From: JBKBKC01 sp046294265
Lineage (GTDB): Bacteria; Pseudomonadota; Alphaproteobacteria; Rhodobacterales; Rhodobacteraceae
Length of the DNA stretch: 63,980 nucleotides
Reading direction: 5' to 3'
NCBI GenBank assembly: GCA_046294265.1
Contig: JBKBKC010000017.1
Location: 1-63,980 of the forward strand
Shown one piece after another: positions 34,494 to 43,655 of the stretch. Both the position numbers and the translations under genes were made by a program. Positions within the stretch are counted from its first letter, which is position 1. Every line of letters begins with the position of its first letter. The notes beneath the pieces are model-generated. The model did not search any database. It saw only the letters and a program-made list of their open reading frames with translations, and was not told where the DNA came from.

Positions 34494-35474
34494 TCACCGG
34501 GGCGCCACCAGCGACAGCACGACCGCTGCCGCCGCATCGGGCGAAACCTGCCCTGCCGCGACCGCTTCACCTTGCGCGCGCAACGCTGCTCGCACCTCCG
34601 GCCGCGCGGTAAGTGCGGCCAGCAGGCCCTCGCGCACCTCAGCCTCGAACCAGTGCCGCGCCTGCTCGCCACGCCGCGCACCCCAGTGCCCCTTGGCGCG
34701 CCGCCAGTCCAAAAGCTGACGCATGTCTGCCCAGGCCTGCGCCAACCCCTCGTCCTGCAAGGCCGATACGGTCGTGGCCTTGGGAAACCCTTCGGGGTCC
34801 TGCGGGCGACGTCGCAGCAGGCGCAACGCCCCAGCATAATCCGCACAGGTCCGCAGTGCAGCAGGCTTCAGATCGCCATCCGCCTTGTTCACAAGAATCA
34901 GGTCGGCCATTTCCATGATCCCGCGCTTGACCCCCTGCAACTCATCCCCCCCCGCCGGCGCCAGCAGCAGCACGAACAGATCGCACAGATCGGCCACCAC
35001 GGTTTCGGATTGCCCCACCCCGACCGTTTCGATCAGCACCACGTCGAACCCCGCCCCCTCGCAAAGCGCCACCGCTTCGCGCGTGCGGCGCGCCACGCCC
35101 CCCAGATGCGTGCGGCTGGGCGAAGGGCGGATGAAGGCCAAGGGATCGCGGCTCAGCCGTTCCATCCGCGTCTTGTCGCCGAGGATCGAACCCCCTGTGC
35201 GCGCCGAGGACGGATCGACCGCCAGCACCGCCACCCGCAGCCCCTGCCCCGTCAACATCAGCCCGAAACTTTCGATGAAGGTTGATTTGCCCACCCCCGG
35301 CGTGCCCGACAGGCCGATCCGCAGCGCCTGGCGACCTTGCGCCCGCACCCGCTCACCGAGGCGCAGCGCCATGGCCCGGTGATCGGCCCGCGCGCTTTCC
35401 ACCAGCGTGATCGCCCGTGCAAGGGCACGGCGATCCCCCGCCACGACACGATCACCCAGATCCGCTGTATCCAT
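34494..35474 (-). CDS. meaB: MeaB/ArgK-type G-protein chaperone of methylmalonyl-CoA mutase
   Basis: The 326-residue P-loop GTPase protects and reloads B12-dependent acyl-CoA mutases. Walker A is GTPGVGKST (57-65); then come the family-specific VDPSSARTGGSILGDKTRM, ETVGVGQSE (switch region), PAGGDELQGVKRGIMEMAD and NKAD. The start MDTADLGD is chosen; a longer frame enters the promoter shared with the divergent DUF3108 gene. No mutase gene is adjacent. Confidence 0.93.
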   Translation of the reverse strand: MDTADLGDRVVAGDRRALARAITLVESARADHRAMALRLGERVRAQGRQALRIGLSGTPGVGKSTFIESFGLMLTGQGLRVAVLAVDPSSARTGGSILGDKTRMERLSRDPLAFIRPSPSRTHLGGVARRTREAVALCEGAGFDVVLIETVGVGQSETVVADLCDLFVLLLAPAGGDELQGVKRGIMEMADLILVNKADGDLKPAALRTCADYAGALRLLRRRPQDPEGFPKATTVSALQDEGLAQAWADMRQLLDWRRAKGHWGARRGEQARHWFEAEVREGLLAALTARPEVRAALRAQGEAVAAGQVSPDAAAAVVLSLVAPR

Positions 35475-35597
35475 CCCGAGACCCCGGCAATCTTCCGCCC
35501 GCCTGCTGCCAAACGCCCGCAAGGTCGCGCGAATGTCAACGCCCCGTCATTGGCTTTGGTATAGCTGCAGGGTCAAGCGGACGCCGGAGGCCATCCC

Positions 35598-36392
35598 ATG
35601 ACATTGACCACCCAACCTCTGCGGCGCACAGCCAGCGCGACCGTGACGGCGCTTGCGGTGCTGTTCGGCCTCGTCGCCATCACTCCACCCGTTCAGGCCC
35701 AGACCGCCGCCAGTGCGGGCGCTGCGGATGCAGGGGCGGCGCGCGATGTCCATGTCTATGACGTGACGTTGCGAGGAATCCGCGCCGCCGAGGTTTCGGT
35801 CGATGCGGAACAGGCGGGCAATGGCTACCGGGTGCGCGCGGTGATCCAGACGACCGGCCTCGGCTCCGCCGTCCGCCGCGTCCGTTTTGTCGCAGAAGCT
35901 ACAGGGACAACGCGCAATGGCCGCTACCGGCCTACCCGCTACAGCGAAGATGCTGACACCGGCAAGCGGCAGTCGGTCTCGGTCATCGAATATACCCGTT
36001 CGGTGCCCCGCGTGGTCGCCTACCGATCCGAGCAGGATCACCGTGCCAGCACCGTCGATCCGGCGACCCAGGGCGGCACGCTTGACCCCATGACCTCGCT
36101 CTACGCCGTGTTGCGCGACACCCCGCGCGAAGCCGCCTGCACCGCAAGTTTCGCAAGCTTTGACGGCCGCCGCCGCACCGAAACCCGGCTGATCGCCGCG
36201 ACGCCCAAGGGCGACCGCCTGATCTGCCAGGGCGAATACCGCCGCATCGCAGGCTACCGGCCTGAGGAACTTGCGGAACGGTCGCGCTTTCCCTTCACGC
36301 TGACTTACGCGCCCCTGCCCGACGGCCGGATGCGCGTGGCTGAGGTGTCGCTGGATACGCTCTATGGAAAAGCTGTTCTGAAGCGGCGATAA
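35598..36392 (+). CDS. DUF3108 domain periplasmic protein
   Basis: The 264-residue protein begins with a signal peptide (ATVTALAVLFGLVAITPPVQAQ, cut after VQA near residue 34). The mature part is the DUF3108 fold: YDVTLRGIRAAEVSVDAE, then RPTRYSEDAD, LDPMTSLYAVL and RFPFTLTYAPLPDGRM. The function is unknown. The hrpB GTG start lies 7 bp after the stop, so the two genes are probably co-transcribed. Confidence 0.85.
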   Translation: MTLTTQPLRRTASATVTALAVLFGLVAITPPVQAQTAASAGAADAGAARDVHVYDVTLRGIRAAEVSVDAEQAGNGYRVRAVIQTTGLGSAVRRVRFVAEATGTTRNGRYRPTRYSEDADTGKRQSVSVIEYTRSVPRVVAYRSEQDHRASTVDPATQGGTLDPMTSLYAVLRDTPREAACTASFASFDGRRRTETRLIAATPKGDRLICQGEYRRIAGYRPEELAERSRFPFTLTYAPLPDGRMRVAEVSLDTLYGKAVLKRR

Positions 36393-36399
36393 GGCACGG

Positions 36400-38874
36400 G
36401 TGACAACCGCGCCCCAAGCCCCTGATCCACTGCCCATCGACGAGGCCCTGCCGCGCCTTCTGGCCGCCCTGCGTGCCCATGGGCAGGCAGTGCTGCAAGC
36501 TCCGCCCGGCGCGGGCAAGACCACGCGCGTCCCGCTCGCGCTGCTGGCAGCGGACCTGACGCCGGGCCGCATCCTGATGCTGGAGCCGCGCCGCCTGGCC
36601 ACCCGCGCCGCCGCCGAGCGCATGGCCGCTACCCTGGACGAACCCCTGGGGCGGACGGTCGGATACCGCATCCGGGGCGAGGCAAAAGTGTCCCAGGCGA
36701 CCCGCATCGAGGTGGTCACCGAAGGCATCCTGACCCGCATGATCCAGTCCGACCCGGACCTGCCCGGCGTGGGTGCGGTGATCTTTGACGAATTCCACGA
36801 ACGGTCCCTGAACGCCGACTTGGGCCTTGCGCTGACGCTGGAACTGCGCGCGGCGCTGCGGCCGGACCTGATGCTGCTGGTGATGTCGGCCACGCTGGAT
36901 GCCGCCCCGGTGGCCGCGCTGATGGGCGATGCCCCCCTGATCACCGCCGAAGGCCGCGCCTTTCCAGTGGAGACCCGCTGGCTGCCCCGCCCCCTGCCCG
37001 CCGCCGGGCGGTGGGAGGCCGAAGCCGCGGCCCTGATCCGCGAGGCGGCGGACACCACCGAGGGCGGCATACTGGCCTTCCTGCCCGGCGAGGGCGAGAT
37101 CCGGCGCGTGCAGGCCGCGCTGACCGGCCGTTTGCCCCCCGATTGCCGCATCCAGCCCCTTTATGGCGCGCTGCCGCAGGCGGCACAGCGCGAGGTGCTG
37201 GCGCCCCTGCCCGAGGGTCGCAAGGTGGTGCTGGCCACTGCCATCGCCGAAACCTCGCTCACCATCCCCGACATCCGCGTGGTGGTGGATGCCGGCCGCG
37301 CCCGCCGCGCGCGGTTCGACCCCGCATCGGGCATGGGCCGCCTCGTGACCGAACGCGTCAGCCGCGCCGAGGCTGACCAGCGGCGGGGCCGCGCGGGCCG
37401 GGTGGCCCCGGGCACCTGTTTCCGCCTCTGGGCCCGGGCGGAAGAGGGTGCCCTGCCCGCCTATCCCCCGCCCGAGATCGTATCGGCCGACCTGACGGCG
37501 CTTGCCCTTGATCTTGCGCTCTGGGGCTCGTCGGACCTGCCCTTCCTCACCCCCCCGCCCCCCGGCACCCTGGCCGAGGCGCGCGCCACACTGCGCGACC
37601 TTGGCGCGCTGGACGGCGCGGACCGCATCACCGACCACGGCCGCCGCCTGGCCGCGATGCCGCTGCACCCGCGCCTTGCGCACATGCTGGCCACCGTGGG
37701 CCGTCAGGCCGCCCCGCTGGCCGCCCTGCTCGCCGACCGCGATCCCTTGCGCGGGGCCCCGCCCGACCTGTCGCTGCGCCTCTTGGCCATGACCAATCTG
37801 CGCGCCTATTCCGACCGCCACCCATGGCCCCCCGACCGCCCCACGCTGGATCGCCTGCGCGCCGATACCGCGCGCCTTGCTGCCCTCGTGCCCGCCTTCC
37901 GGCCCGACCGCGCGGCGCTGTCGCCCGGGGCCATGGCCGCCCTCGCCTATCCCGACCGCATCGGCCTGCGCCGCCCCGGCGACGCGCCCCGCTGGCTGCT
38001 CTCGGGCGGGCGGGGCGCGGTGATGGAGGCGGGCGGGCCGCTGTCACAGGCCCGGCTGATCGTGGCCACCGACCTTGACGGCGCGGGCCGCGAGGCGGCC
38101 GTGCGCCAAGGGTCAGCCCTGACCGAGGCCGAGTTGCGCGACCTTTATCCCGATCGCATCGGCTGGGCAGACCGCGTGGAATGGTCGCCCCGCGAGGGCC
38201 GCGTGATCGCCCGGCGGCAGGAGCGCCTTGGCGCCCTCGCCCTGTCCGACCGCATCCTGACCGACCCCGACCCCGAGGCGCTGGACCGTGCGGCCCTGGA
38301 CGGGCTGCGCGCCGAGGGCCTGCCCTGGACCCCCGCCGCCGCCCGGCTGCGCGCCCGCGCCGAGGAGGCGCGCGCGGCGGGGATCGAGGTGCCCAGGATG
38401 GACGACGCCAGCCTGATGGACGCGGCCGAGGCGTGGCTTTTGCCCTGGCTCACCGGCCTGCGCACCCGCGCCGACCTGCGCGCCTTCGATCTGACCAACG
38501 CCCTGCGCGCCCGTCTGGGACATGACCTGTGCCAACGGATTGATGCCCTCTGGCCTGCGTATTTCACGACGCCACTGGGGCGCAGGCTGCCCATCGACTA
38601 TAACGCCGAAACGCCCGGCATCGAGGCACGGTTGCAGGAACTGTTCGGAGTCACCCTGCACCCGACCACCGGCCCCGACCGCCGCCCGCTGCGCCTCACG
38701 CTTCTGTCACCGGGGGGCAAACCCATCGCGGTCACGACCGACCTGCCGGGGTTCTGGAAGGGCGGATATGCCGAGGTGCGCCGCGACATGCGCGGCCGCT
38801 ATCCCCGCCACCCCTGGCCCGAAGACCCCACCGCCGCGGAACCCACGCTGCGCGCCAAACCGCGCGGCACCTGA
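36400..38874 (+). CDS. hrpB: ATP-dependent helicase HrpB
   Basis: The 824-residue DEAH/RHA-type helicase starts at GTG. Walker A is APPGAGKTT (34-42), DEFH lies near 130, SATL near 165, and motif VI is QRRGRAGRVAPG. The C-terminal HrpB domain carries YPDRIGLRR, RLPIDYNAETPGIEARLQELFG and the ending WPEDPTAAEPTLRAKPRGT. The in vivo role of HrpB is poorly defined, and RNA/mRNA processing is suspected. It converges with argF, with nine bases between the stops. Confidence 0.93.
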   Translation: MTTAPQAPDPLPIDEALPRLLAALRAHGQAVLQAPPGAGKTTRVPLALLAADLTPGRILMLEPRRLATRAAAERMAATLDEPLGRTVGYRIRGEAKVSQATRIEVVTEGILTRMIQSDPDLPGVGAVIFDEFHERSLNADLGLALTLELRAALRPDLMLLVMSATLDAAPVAALMGDAPLITAEGRAFPVETRWLPRPLPAAGRWEAEAAALIREAADTTEGGILAFLPGEGEIRRVQAALTGRLPPDCRIQPLYGALPQAAQREVLAPLPEGRKVVLATAIAETSLTIPDIRVVVDAGRARRARFDPASGMGRLVTERVSRAEADQRRGRAGRVAPGTCFRLWARAEEGALPAYPPPEIVSADLTALALDLALWGSSDLPFLTPPPPGTLAEARATLRDLGALDGADRITDHGRRLAAMPLHPRLAHMLATVGRQAAPLAALLADRDPLRGAPPDLSLRLLAMTNLRAYSDRHPWPPDRPTLDRLRADTARLAALVPAFRPDRAALSPGAMAALAYPDRIGLRRPGDAPRWLLSGGRGAVMEAGGPLSQARLIVATDLDGAGREAAVRQGSALTEAELRDLYPDRIGWADRVEWSPREGRVIARRQERLGALALSDRILTDPDPEALDRAALDGLRAEGLPWTPAAARLRARAEEARAAGIEVPRMDDASLMDAAEAWLLPWLTGLRTRADLRAFDLTNALRARLGHDLCQRIDALWPAYFTTPLGRRLPIDYNAETPGIEARLQELFGVTLHPTTGPDRRPLRLTLLSPGGKPIAVTTDLPGFWKGGYAEVRRDMRGRYPRHPWPEDPTAAEPTLRAKPRGT

Positions 38875-38883
38875 GGCGCGAGC

Positions 38884-39810
38884 CTAGACGCCCAGACACC
38901 AGCGCATGACGGCCTTTTGCGCATGCAGGCGGTTTTCGGCCTCGTCGAACACCACGGAATGCGGGCCGTCCATCACCGCAGTTGTCACCTCGTCGTTGCG
39001 ATGCGCGGGCAGGCAATGCATGAACAGGGCATCCGGGTTGGCATGGGCCATCAGCGCCTCGTTCACCTGATAGCCGCGCAGCTGGTTGTGGCGGCGTTCC
39101 TTGGCGGATTCCGGGTCGTGCATCGACACCCAGGTGTCGGTGACCACAAGATCGGCCCCCGCCACCGCCTTGACCGGATCGCGCTCGATCCGCATGCGCA
39201 CGCCCTTGGAGAGTGCGAATTTCACCGAAGATTCCTCCGGGTCAAGCGTGGGGGGGCCGGTGAAGGTGAAGTCGAACCCGAACTGCCCGGCGGCATGGAT
39301 GAAGGACGCGCAGACATTGTTCCCGTCGCCCGACCAGACCACGCGGCGACCCGCGATGGGCCCGCGATGTTCCTCATAGGTCATCACGTCGGCCATGACC
39401 TGGCACGGATGGGTTCGGTTCGTCAGGCCGTTGATGACGGGCACGGTGGCATGTTCCGCCATCTCTTGCAGCGTCGCCTCCTCATAGGTGCGGATCATGA
39501 TGAGATCGACATAGCGCGACAGGACGCGGGCGGTGTCGGCGATGGTCTCGCCGTGGCCCAGCTGCATCTCGCGGCCCGAGAGCACCATCGTGTCGCCCCC
39601 CATCTGGCGCACGCCCACGTCAAAGCTGACGCGTGTGCGGGTCGAGGGTTTTTCGAAGATCAGCGCCACCATGCGGCCCGCCAGCGGCTGGTCGTCGTCG
39701 CGGGCACCGCGCGGGCGGTCCTGACGCGCGGTCTTCATGGCGCGGGCGGCGTCGATCATGGCGCGCAGGTCGGTGGCGTCGGTGGTATGGATGTCGAGGA
39801 AATGCTTCAT
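38884..39810 (-). CDS. argF: Ornithine carbamoyltransferase
   Basis: The 308-residue enzyme makes citrulline from ornithine and carbamoyl phosphate in arginine synthesis. The start is MKHFLDIHTT; an 85-residue upstream frame runs through a repeat and is rejected. The carbamoyl-phosphate site is STRTR (56-60), with HPCQ near 134 and the ornithine-side motif FMHCLPAHR. It lies downstream of argD, with repeat copy 7 between them. Confidence 0.95.
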   Translation of the reverse strand: MKHFLDIHTTDATDLRAMIDAARAMKTARQDRPRGARDDDQPLAGRMVALIFEKPSTRTRVSFDVGVRQMGGDTMVLSGREMQLGHGETIADTARVLSRYVDLIMIRTYEEATLQEMAEHATVPVINGLTNRTHPCQVMADVMTYEEHRGPIAGRRVVWSGDGNNVCASFIHAAGQFGFDFTFTGPPTLDPEESSVKFALSKGVRMRIERDPVKAVAGADLVVTDTWVSMHDPESAKERRHNQLRGYQVNEALMAHANPDALFMHCLPAHRNDEVTTAVMDGPHSVVFDEAENRLHAQKAVMRWCLGV

Positions 39811-39831
39811 ACTGTGTCTCTGGTGGCGAGG

Positions 39832-39883
39832 CCGGGGGTTTTCCACCCCCGGACCCCCGGAGGATATTTCGGCCAAGATGAAG
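39832..39883. repeat. Dispersed hairpin-plus-tail repeat, copy 7 (class A)
   Basis: The hairpin CCGGGGGT/ACCCCCGG with loop TTTCC lies at 39832-39852. The tail GGATATTTCGGCCAAGATGA then AG is at 39862-39883. Here the tail, not the hairpin, touches the upstream gene's stop (argD, 39885), the reverse of other copies. It sits between argD and argF in what should be one operon. Confidence 0.75.
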
Positions 39884-39884
39884 G

Positions 39885-41066
39885 TCAGGCGGCCGGGGCA
39901 GTCAGCCGGGCAGCGGCGCGGTCGAGGCGGGCGGCAGCCTCGGCGATGTCGGCGTCGAGGATGTTCAGTGCGGGGAGGAGGCGCAGGGTGTTGTCGGCGG
40001 CGGGAACGGTCAGGACATGCTCGGCATACCCCGCCTTGACCACATCGGCAGGGGGGATTCGGCATTTCAGGCCCAGCATCAGGCCGGTGCCGCGCACGCC
40101 CTCGAACACGTCCGGATGGGCGGCCACAAGCCCCTCCAGCCGCTGGCGGAAAAGAGCGCCCTTTCGGGCAACCTCGGCCAGGAAGGCGTCATCGGCCACG
40201 ATCTCCATGACCTTGAGGCCCACGGCGCAGGCCAGCGGGTTGCCGCCATAGGTGGAGCCGTGCGTGCCTGCGACCATGCCCCCTGCCGCAGCCTCGGTCG
40301 CGAGCACCGCGCCGAGCGGAAAGCCGCCGCCGATGCCCTTGGCCACCATCATGATGTCGGGGGTCACCCCCGCCCATTCATGCGCAAAGAGCCGCCCCGT
40401 GCGGCCCATCCCGCATTGCACCTCATCGAAGATCAGCAATGTGCCCGTCATGTCGCAGAGGTCGCGCAGGCCCTTGAGGCAGGCGTCGGGCAGTGTGCGG
40501 ATGCCGCCCTCGCCCTGGATCGGCTCGACGATCACCGCCGCCGTGCGGTCGGTGACGGCGGCGTGCAGGGCGTCATGGTCGCCGAACGGCAGATGCGTGA
40601 AGCCGGGCATCAGGGGACCGAAGCCCTTTGTCATCTTCTCCGACCCCGCGGCCGCTATGGCCCCGGTGGAGCGGCCATGGAACGCGCCCTCGAAGGCGAT
40701 GATCTGGGTGCGGTCGGGATCACCCTTTTCGTGCCAGTATTTGCGGGCCATCTTGATCGCAAGTTCGGCGGCCTCCGTGCCCGAATTGGTGAAGAACACG
40801 GTATCTGCGAAGGTCGCTTCGACCAGCCGGTCGGCCAGGGCCTGCTGCTGCGGGATCTGGTAAAGGTTCGACACATGCCAGAGGACACCCGCCTGTTCGG
40901 TGAGCGCCGCGACGAGGGCCGGGTTCGCATGGCCCAGTGCATTGACCGCGATGCCGGCGCCGAGATCAAGGTATCGCGCGCCGGTTTCGGTGAACAGCCA
41001 GGACCCCTCGCCCCGGACAAACGAAAGCGGCGCGCGGGTGTAGGTGGGCAGGACGGAGGTGATCAT
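39885..41066 (-). CDS. argD: Acetylornithine aminotransferase
   Basis: The 393-residue class III PLP aminotransferase starts MITSVLPTYTRAPL. Typical motifs are FTNSGTEAAELAIKMAR, FHGRSTGAIAAAGSEK, DEVQCGMGRTG and the PLP Lys in MMVAKGIGGGFPLGA. It converts N-acetylglutamate semialdehyde to N-acetylornithine and may also act on succinyldiaminopimelate. It is followed by argF on the same strand. Confidence 0.94.
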   Translation of the reverse strand: MITSVLPTYTRAPLSFVRGEGSWLFTETGARYLDLGAGIAVNALGHANPALVAALTEQAGVLWHVSNLYQIPQQQALADRLVEATFADTVFFTNSGTEAAELAIKMARKYWHEKGDPDRTQIIAFEGAFHGRSTGAIAAAGSEKMTKGFGPLMPGFTHLPFGDHDALHAAVTDRTAAVIVEPIQGEGGIRTLPDACLKGLRDLCDMTGTLLIFDEVQCGMGRTGRLFAHEWAGVTPDIMMVAKGIGGGFPLGAVLATEAAAGGMVAGTHGSTYGGNPLACAVGLKVMEIVADDAFLAEVARKGALFRQRLEGLVAAHPDVFEGVRGTGLMLGLKCRIPPADVVKAGYAEHVLTVPAADNTLRLLPALNILDADIAEAAARLDRAAARLTAPAA

Positions 41067-41257
41067 CTGTACGAAATCCCGGAACGGAGGAGCCAAGGGG
41101 TGACCCAGAGCTGCGGATGTGTCAACGGAAAGGGGGGGAACAGGCCGAAACCTGGCCAATCACACAGCGACTAGCGTCGGTGTCGGGGAGTTGCGCGAAG
41201 GGTCTTTGCCGCAGTCATAAGCTAGAAGTAGTCTGGCGGCTGAGCGGGAGTCCAGCC

Positions 41258-41926
41258 CTATATGCCGTCGGGGCGCGGTGGCAGTTCGCGGTAGCCCGAC
41301 AGGGCGATCTCGGCGGCAATCGGGGCCGGGTCAACCGCGATGTCGAGCGCGGCGAAGAGCGCGTCCAGAAACGCGGCGGGATCTGCGCGGGCCGTGTCCA
41401 TGTCGCAGAGGATCAGCGGGGCCGCGACCCGTGCGGCCATGGCATCCAGTGCCGCATGGGCGGCCAGCCCCTTGCGCAGCAGCCAAAGCCCGTCTTCGTG
41501 CCCCTCGATCCCGCGTTCCCGGATCGAGCGCATGATAGCCATAGGATTGCGCAGGCCCACCACGATGACGGGCGCACGCAGCATCGGCTCAAGCTCGTCA
41601 AGATGCAGGATGGCGCGCGGAAGCTTGAACCCCCAGCGGACGTGCGCCGCATCGCGCGCGTCGATCAAGCCGCGCAGGGGTGGTATGTCTGCCAGCGGAC
41701 CCTGCCGCCCGGGACCCAAAAGCAGGCGGCGAAACGCCGTATCCTCGTGGTTCAGGCGGTCCAGCCGGTCGCCAAGAAAAATTCCTGCCCGCACAAGCGC
41801 ATAGGACAGAACCGAGGTCATCCCCTGCGCCGCCCCGCAGACCACCAGCGTCGCACACGCGCGCCGCTCGGCGAGGAGCCCGGGCCGCAGGACCGTCAGC
41901 CGGTCACCCAGGGCGATCTCGTCCAC
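41258..41926 (-). CDS. Sulfotransferase-like hypothetical protein
   Basis: The 222-residue protein starts at GTG with GGAGGGG upstream. The segment TLVVCGAAQGMTSVLSYALV occupies the position of the sulfotransferase PAPS-binding P-loop, but the usual R/K-SGTS is replaced by AQGMTS. Later, VIVVGLRNPMAIMRSI resembles the 3'-phosphate-binding motif, and LILCDMDTARADPAAFLDALFAAL resembles the end of the domain. It is perhaps a diverged sulfotransferase; activity is uncertain. It is divergent from gcrA. Confidence 0.6.
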   Translation of the reverse strand: MDEIALGDRLTVLRPGLLAERRACATLVVCGAAQGMTSVLSYALVRAGIFLGDRLDRLNHEDTAFRRLLLGPGRQGPLADIPPLRGLIDARDAAHVRWGFKLPRAILHLDELEPMLRAPVIVVGLRNPMAIMRSIRERGIEGHEDGLWLLRKGLAAHAALDAMAARVAAPLILCDMDTARADPAAFLDALFAALDIAVDPAPIAAEIALSGYRELPPRPDGI

Positions 41927-42091
41927 GCAACCCCTCCGCTCACCTTGCGCCGCGGGGCTAGCAGCCGTGCGGCGCGGGGTCAATTCCCGCGTCTGCGGCA
42001 ATTGAGATTGCCGCCGCTTGTATCTGCACGTCAGGAGTCTAAACTGCGCCCGAGGGCTGCGGCCGAAAGATACCCCATCGGAGACGACACA

Positions 42092-42709
42092 ATGTCCTGG
42101 ACTGACGAGCGCGTCGAGACGCTCAAACGCATGTGGGCCGAGGGCCAGAGTGCAAGCCAGATCGCCAAGGAATTGGGTGGCGTCACGCGGAATGCGGTGA
42201 TCGGCAAGGTGCATCGGCTGGGCCTGTCCAACCGCGTGGGCGGCACTGCTGCCCGCGAGGAGGCCGAGGAAGAGCTCGCCGCCGCCGCCGTCGCCGAATT
42301 TCGCGCAGAGCCTGCCCAGCGCCCGGCGGAGGCTGCGGCGCAGGTGGTTGAGCCGCGTGCAACCCCCGATCGACCTGCCCCGCCTGCGTCGACTCCGCTG
42401 CCCTCGAACGTGATGCCTTTACCGGCACGCAAGCCAATCGTGCCCGCAGGGCAGCCCCTGCCGCCGCAACCCTCTGTCAATGAAATCAGCCCCGAAGCCC
42501 TTGCCTCGGTGCGCGAGGTTGAAAAGCGCGCGCGCCGCCTGTCGCTGATGGAACTGACCGAACGCACCTGCAAATGGCCGGTCGGCGATCCCGCGACCGA
42601 TGATTTCTGGTTCTGCGGCCTGCCCTCGCTGCCCGGCAAGCCTTATTGCGAGGCGCATGTCGGGGTGGCCTTCCAGCCGATGAGCTCGCGTCGCGACCGG
42701 CGGCGGTGA
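42092..42709 (+). CDS. gcrA: GcrA family cell cycle regulator
   Basis: The 205-residue transcription factor starts with the GcrA N-terminus MSWTDERVETLKRMWAEGQS and the helix-turn-helix SQIAKELGGVTRNAVIGKVHR. A long Ala/Pro-rich linker (about 50-135) leads to the C-terminal domain with CKWPVGDP, FCG and CEAHVG. GcrA binds RNA polymerase sigma-70 and methylated GANTC sites in alphaproteobacteria. Its stop overlaps the GTG start of the transporter gene as GTGA. Confidence 0.95.
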   Translation: MSWTDERVETLKRMWAEGQSASQIAKELGGVTRNAVIGKVHRLGLSNRVGGTAAREEAEEELAAAAVAEFRAEPAQRPAEAAAQVVEPRATPDRPAPPASTPLPSNVMPLPARKPIVPAGQPLPPQPSVNEISPEALASVREVEKRARRLSLMELTERTCKWPVGDPATDDFWFCGLPSLPGKPYCEAHVGVAFQPMSSRRDRRR

Positions 42710-43482
42710 GCGAGGGCGCCGACGCCTATCGTCCCGACGAGATCGCCCTGCGGGTTGAGGCTGCGGGCGTGGCAAAGGCGCGGATGGGATTGCAGCAGAT
42801 GCTGGCCTTGTCAGTGCTTGCCGGGGCCTTCATCGGGTTCGGCGCAGCGTTGTGGCTGGTCGCGATGACCGGTGCCGATCCGGACTTCGGGCCGCACCGT
42901 GTGCTGGGCGGTCTGGTGTTTTCGCTGGGGCTGATCCTTGTGGTGCTGGGCGGGGCGGAGCTGTTCACCGGCAATGCGCTGATGGTGATGGCGGTCGTGG
43001 ATGGGCGGATCTCGGGCGCCGAGATGCTGCGCGCCTGGGGGATCGTCTGGCTTGGGAACCTTGCGGGTGCGGCGGGGTTGGCGCTGGCGTTCTGGCCGAC
43101 CGGATTGCTGACCGGAGGACTTTCCGAAACCGTGGTACGGGTTGCCGAGGGGAAGGCCGCGCTGGGGCCAGTGGAGGCGTTCTCGCGCGGGGTGCTGTGC
43201 AATGCATTGGTCTGCCTTGCGGTCTGGCTGTCCATCGGGGCGCGCACGGCGGCGGGGAAACTCTTGGCGGTGCTCTGGCCCGTAACCGCCTTCGTGGCGC
43301 TGGGGCTGGAGCATTCGGTGGCCAACATGTTCCTGTTTCCGATGGGATTTCTGGCCGGTGCCGACATTTCGGCCTGGGCTGTCGCGCAAAACCTCTGGTG
43401 GGTCAGTCTGGGAAATGTGGCGGGGGGCGCCGGGGGGGTGGCCCTTGCCTATCGCTTTGCGTTCCATGGGGGGCAGGCATGA
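42706..43482 (+). CDS. Formate/nitrite transporter family protein
   Basis: The 258-residue membrane protein has six hydrophobic helices and the FocA/NirC family features: LAGAFIGFGAALWLVA, GGAELFTGNALMVMA, WGIVWLGNLAGA, NALVCLAVWL and LEHSVANMFLFPMG. It is a pentameric channel for small monovalent anions (formate, nitrite or hydrosulfide); the substrate is not deducible. The start is GTG overlapping the gcrA stop, so translation is coupled. Confidence 0.88.
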   Translation: MSEGADAYRPDEIALRVEAAGVAKARMGLQQMLALSVLAGAFIGFGAALWLVAMTGADPDFGPHRVLGGLVFSLGLILVVLGGAELFTGNALMVMAVVDGRISGAEMLRAWGIVWLGNLAGAAGLALAFWPTGLLTGGLSETVVRVAEGKAALGPVEAFSRGVLCNALVCLAVWLSIGARTAAGKLLAVLWPVTAFVALGLEHSVANMFLFPMGFLAGADISAWAVAQNLWWVSLGNVAGGAGGVALAYRFAFHGGQA

Positions 43483-43655
43483 GGTTACTGGACCGTGACC
43501 ATCCGATGTTCACGCGCGCCTGGGTGCGGTGGGCGACCGTTCTGGTCCCTGCTCTCTGGGCTGTTTTTGAAGCAATGACAGGTAGTTATGGCTGGGCGGC
43601 AATCTTTGCCACGGCCGCAGCCTATGCCGCGTGGGAGTTGTTGTTCAGGCGTTGA
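43479..43655 (+). CDS. Small hypothetical membrane protein
   Basis: The 58-residue protein starts at ATGA overlapping the transporter stop. It has one or two hydrophobic segments (WVRWATVLVPALWAVFEA and GWAAIFATAAAYAAWELLF). The coupling suggests co-expression with the formate/nitrite transporter. Its last 11 bases overlap the 3' end of the convergent ParA gene. No family is recognised. Confidence 0.6.
   Translation: MRLLDRDHPMFTRAWVRWATVLVPALWAVFEAMTGSYGWAAIFATAAAYAAWELLFRR

Noticed and set aside
38884..40065. N-terminal 85-residue extension of argF reading through repeat copy 7 (FILAEISSGG)
   Set aside because: The family start is at 39810. The extension overlaps the argD 3' end and is coded by the repeat and hairpin.
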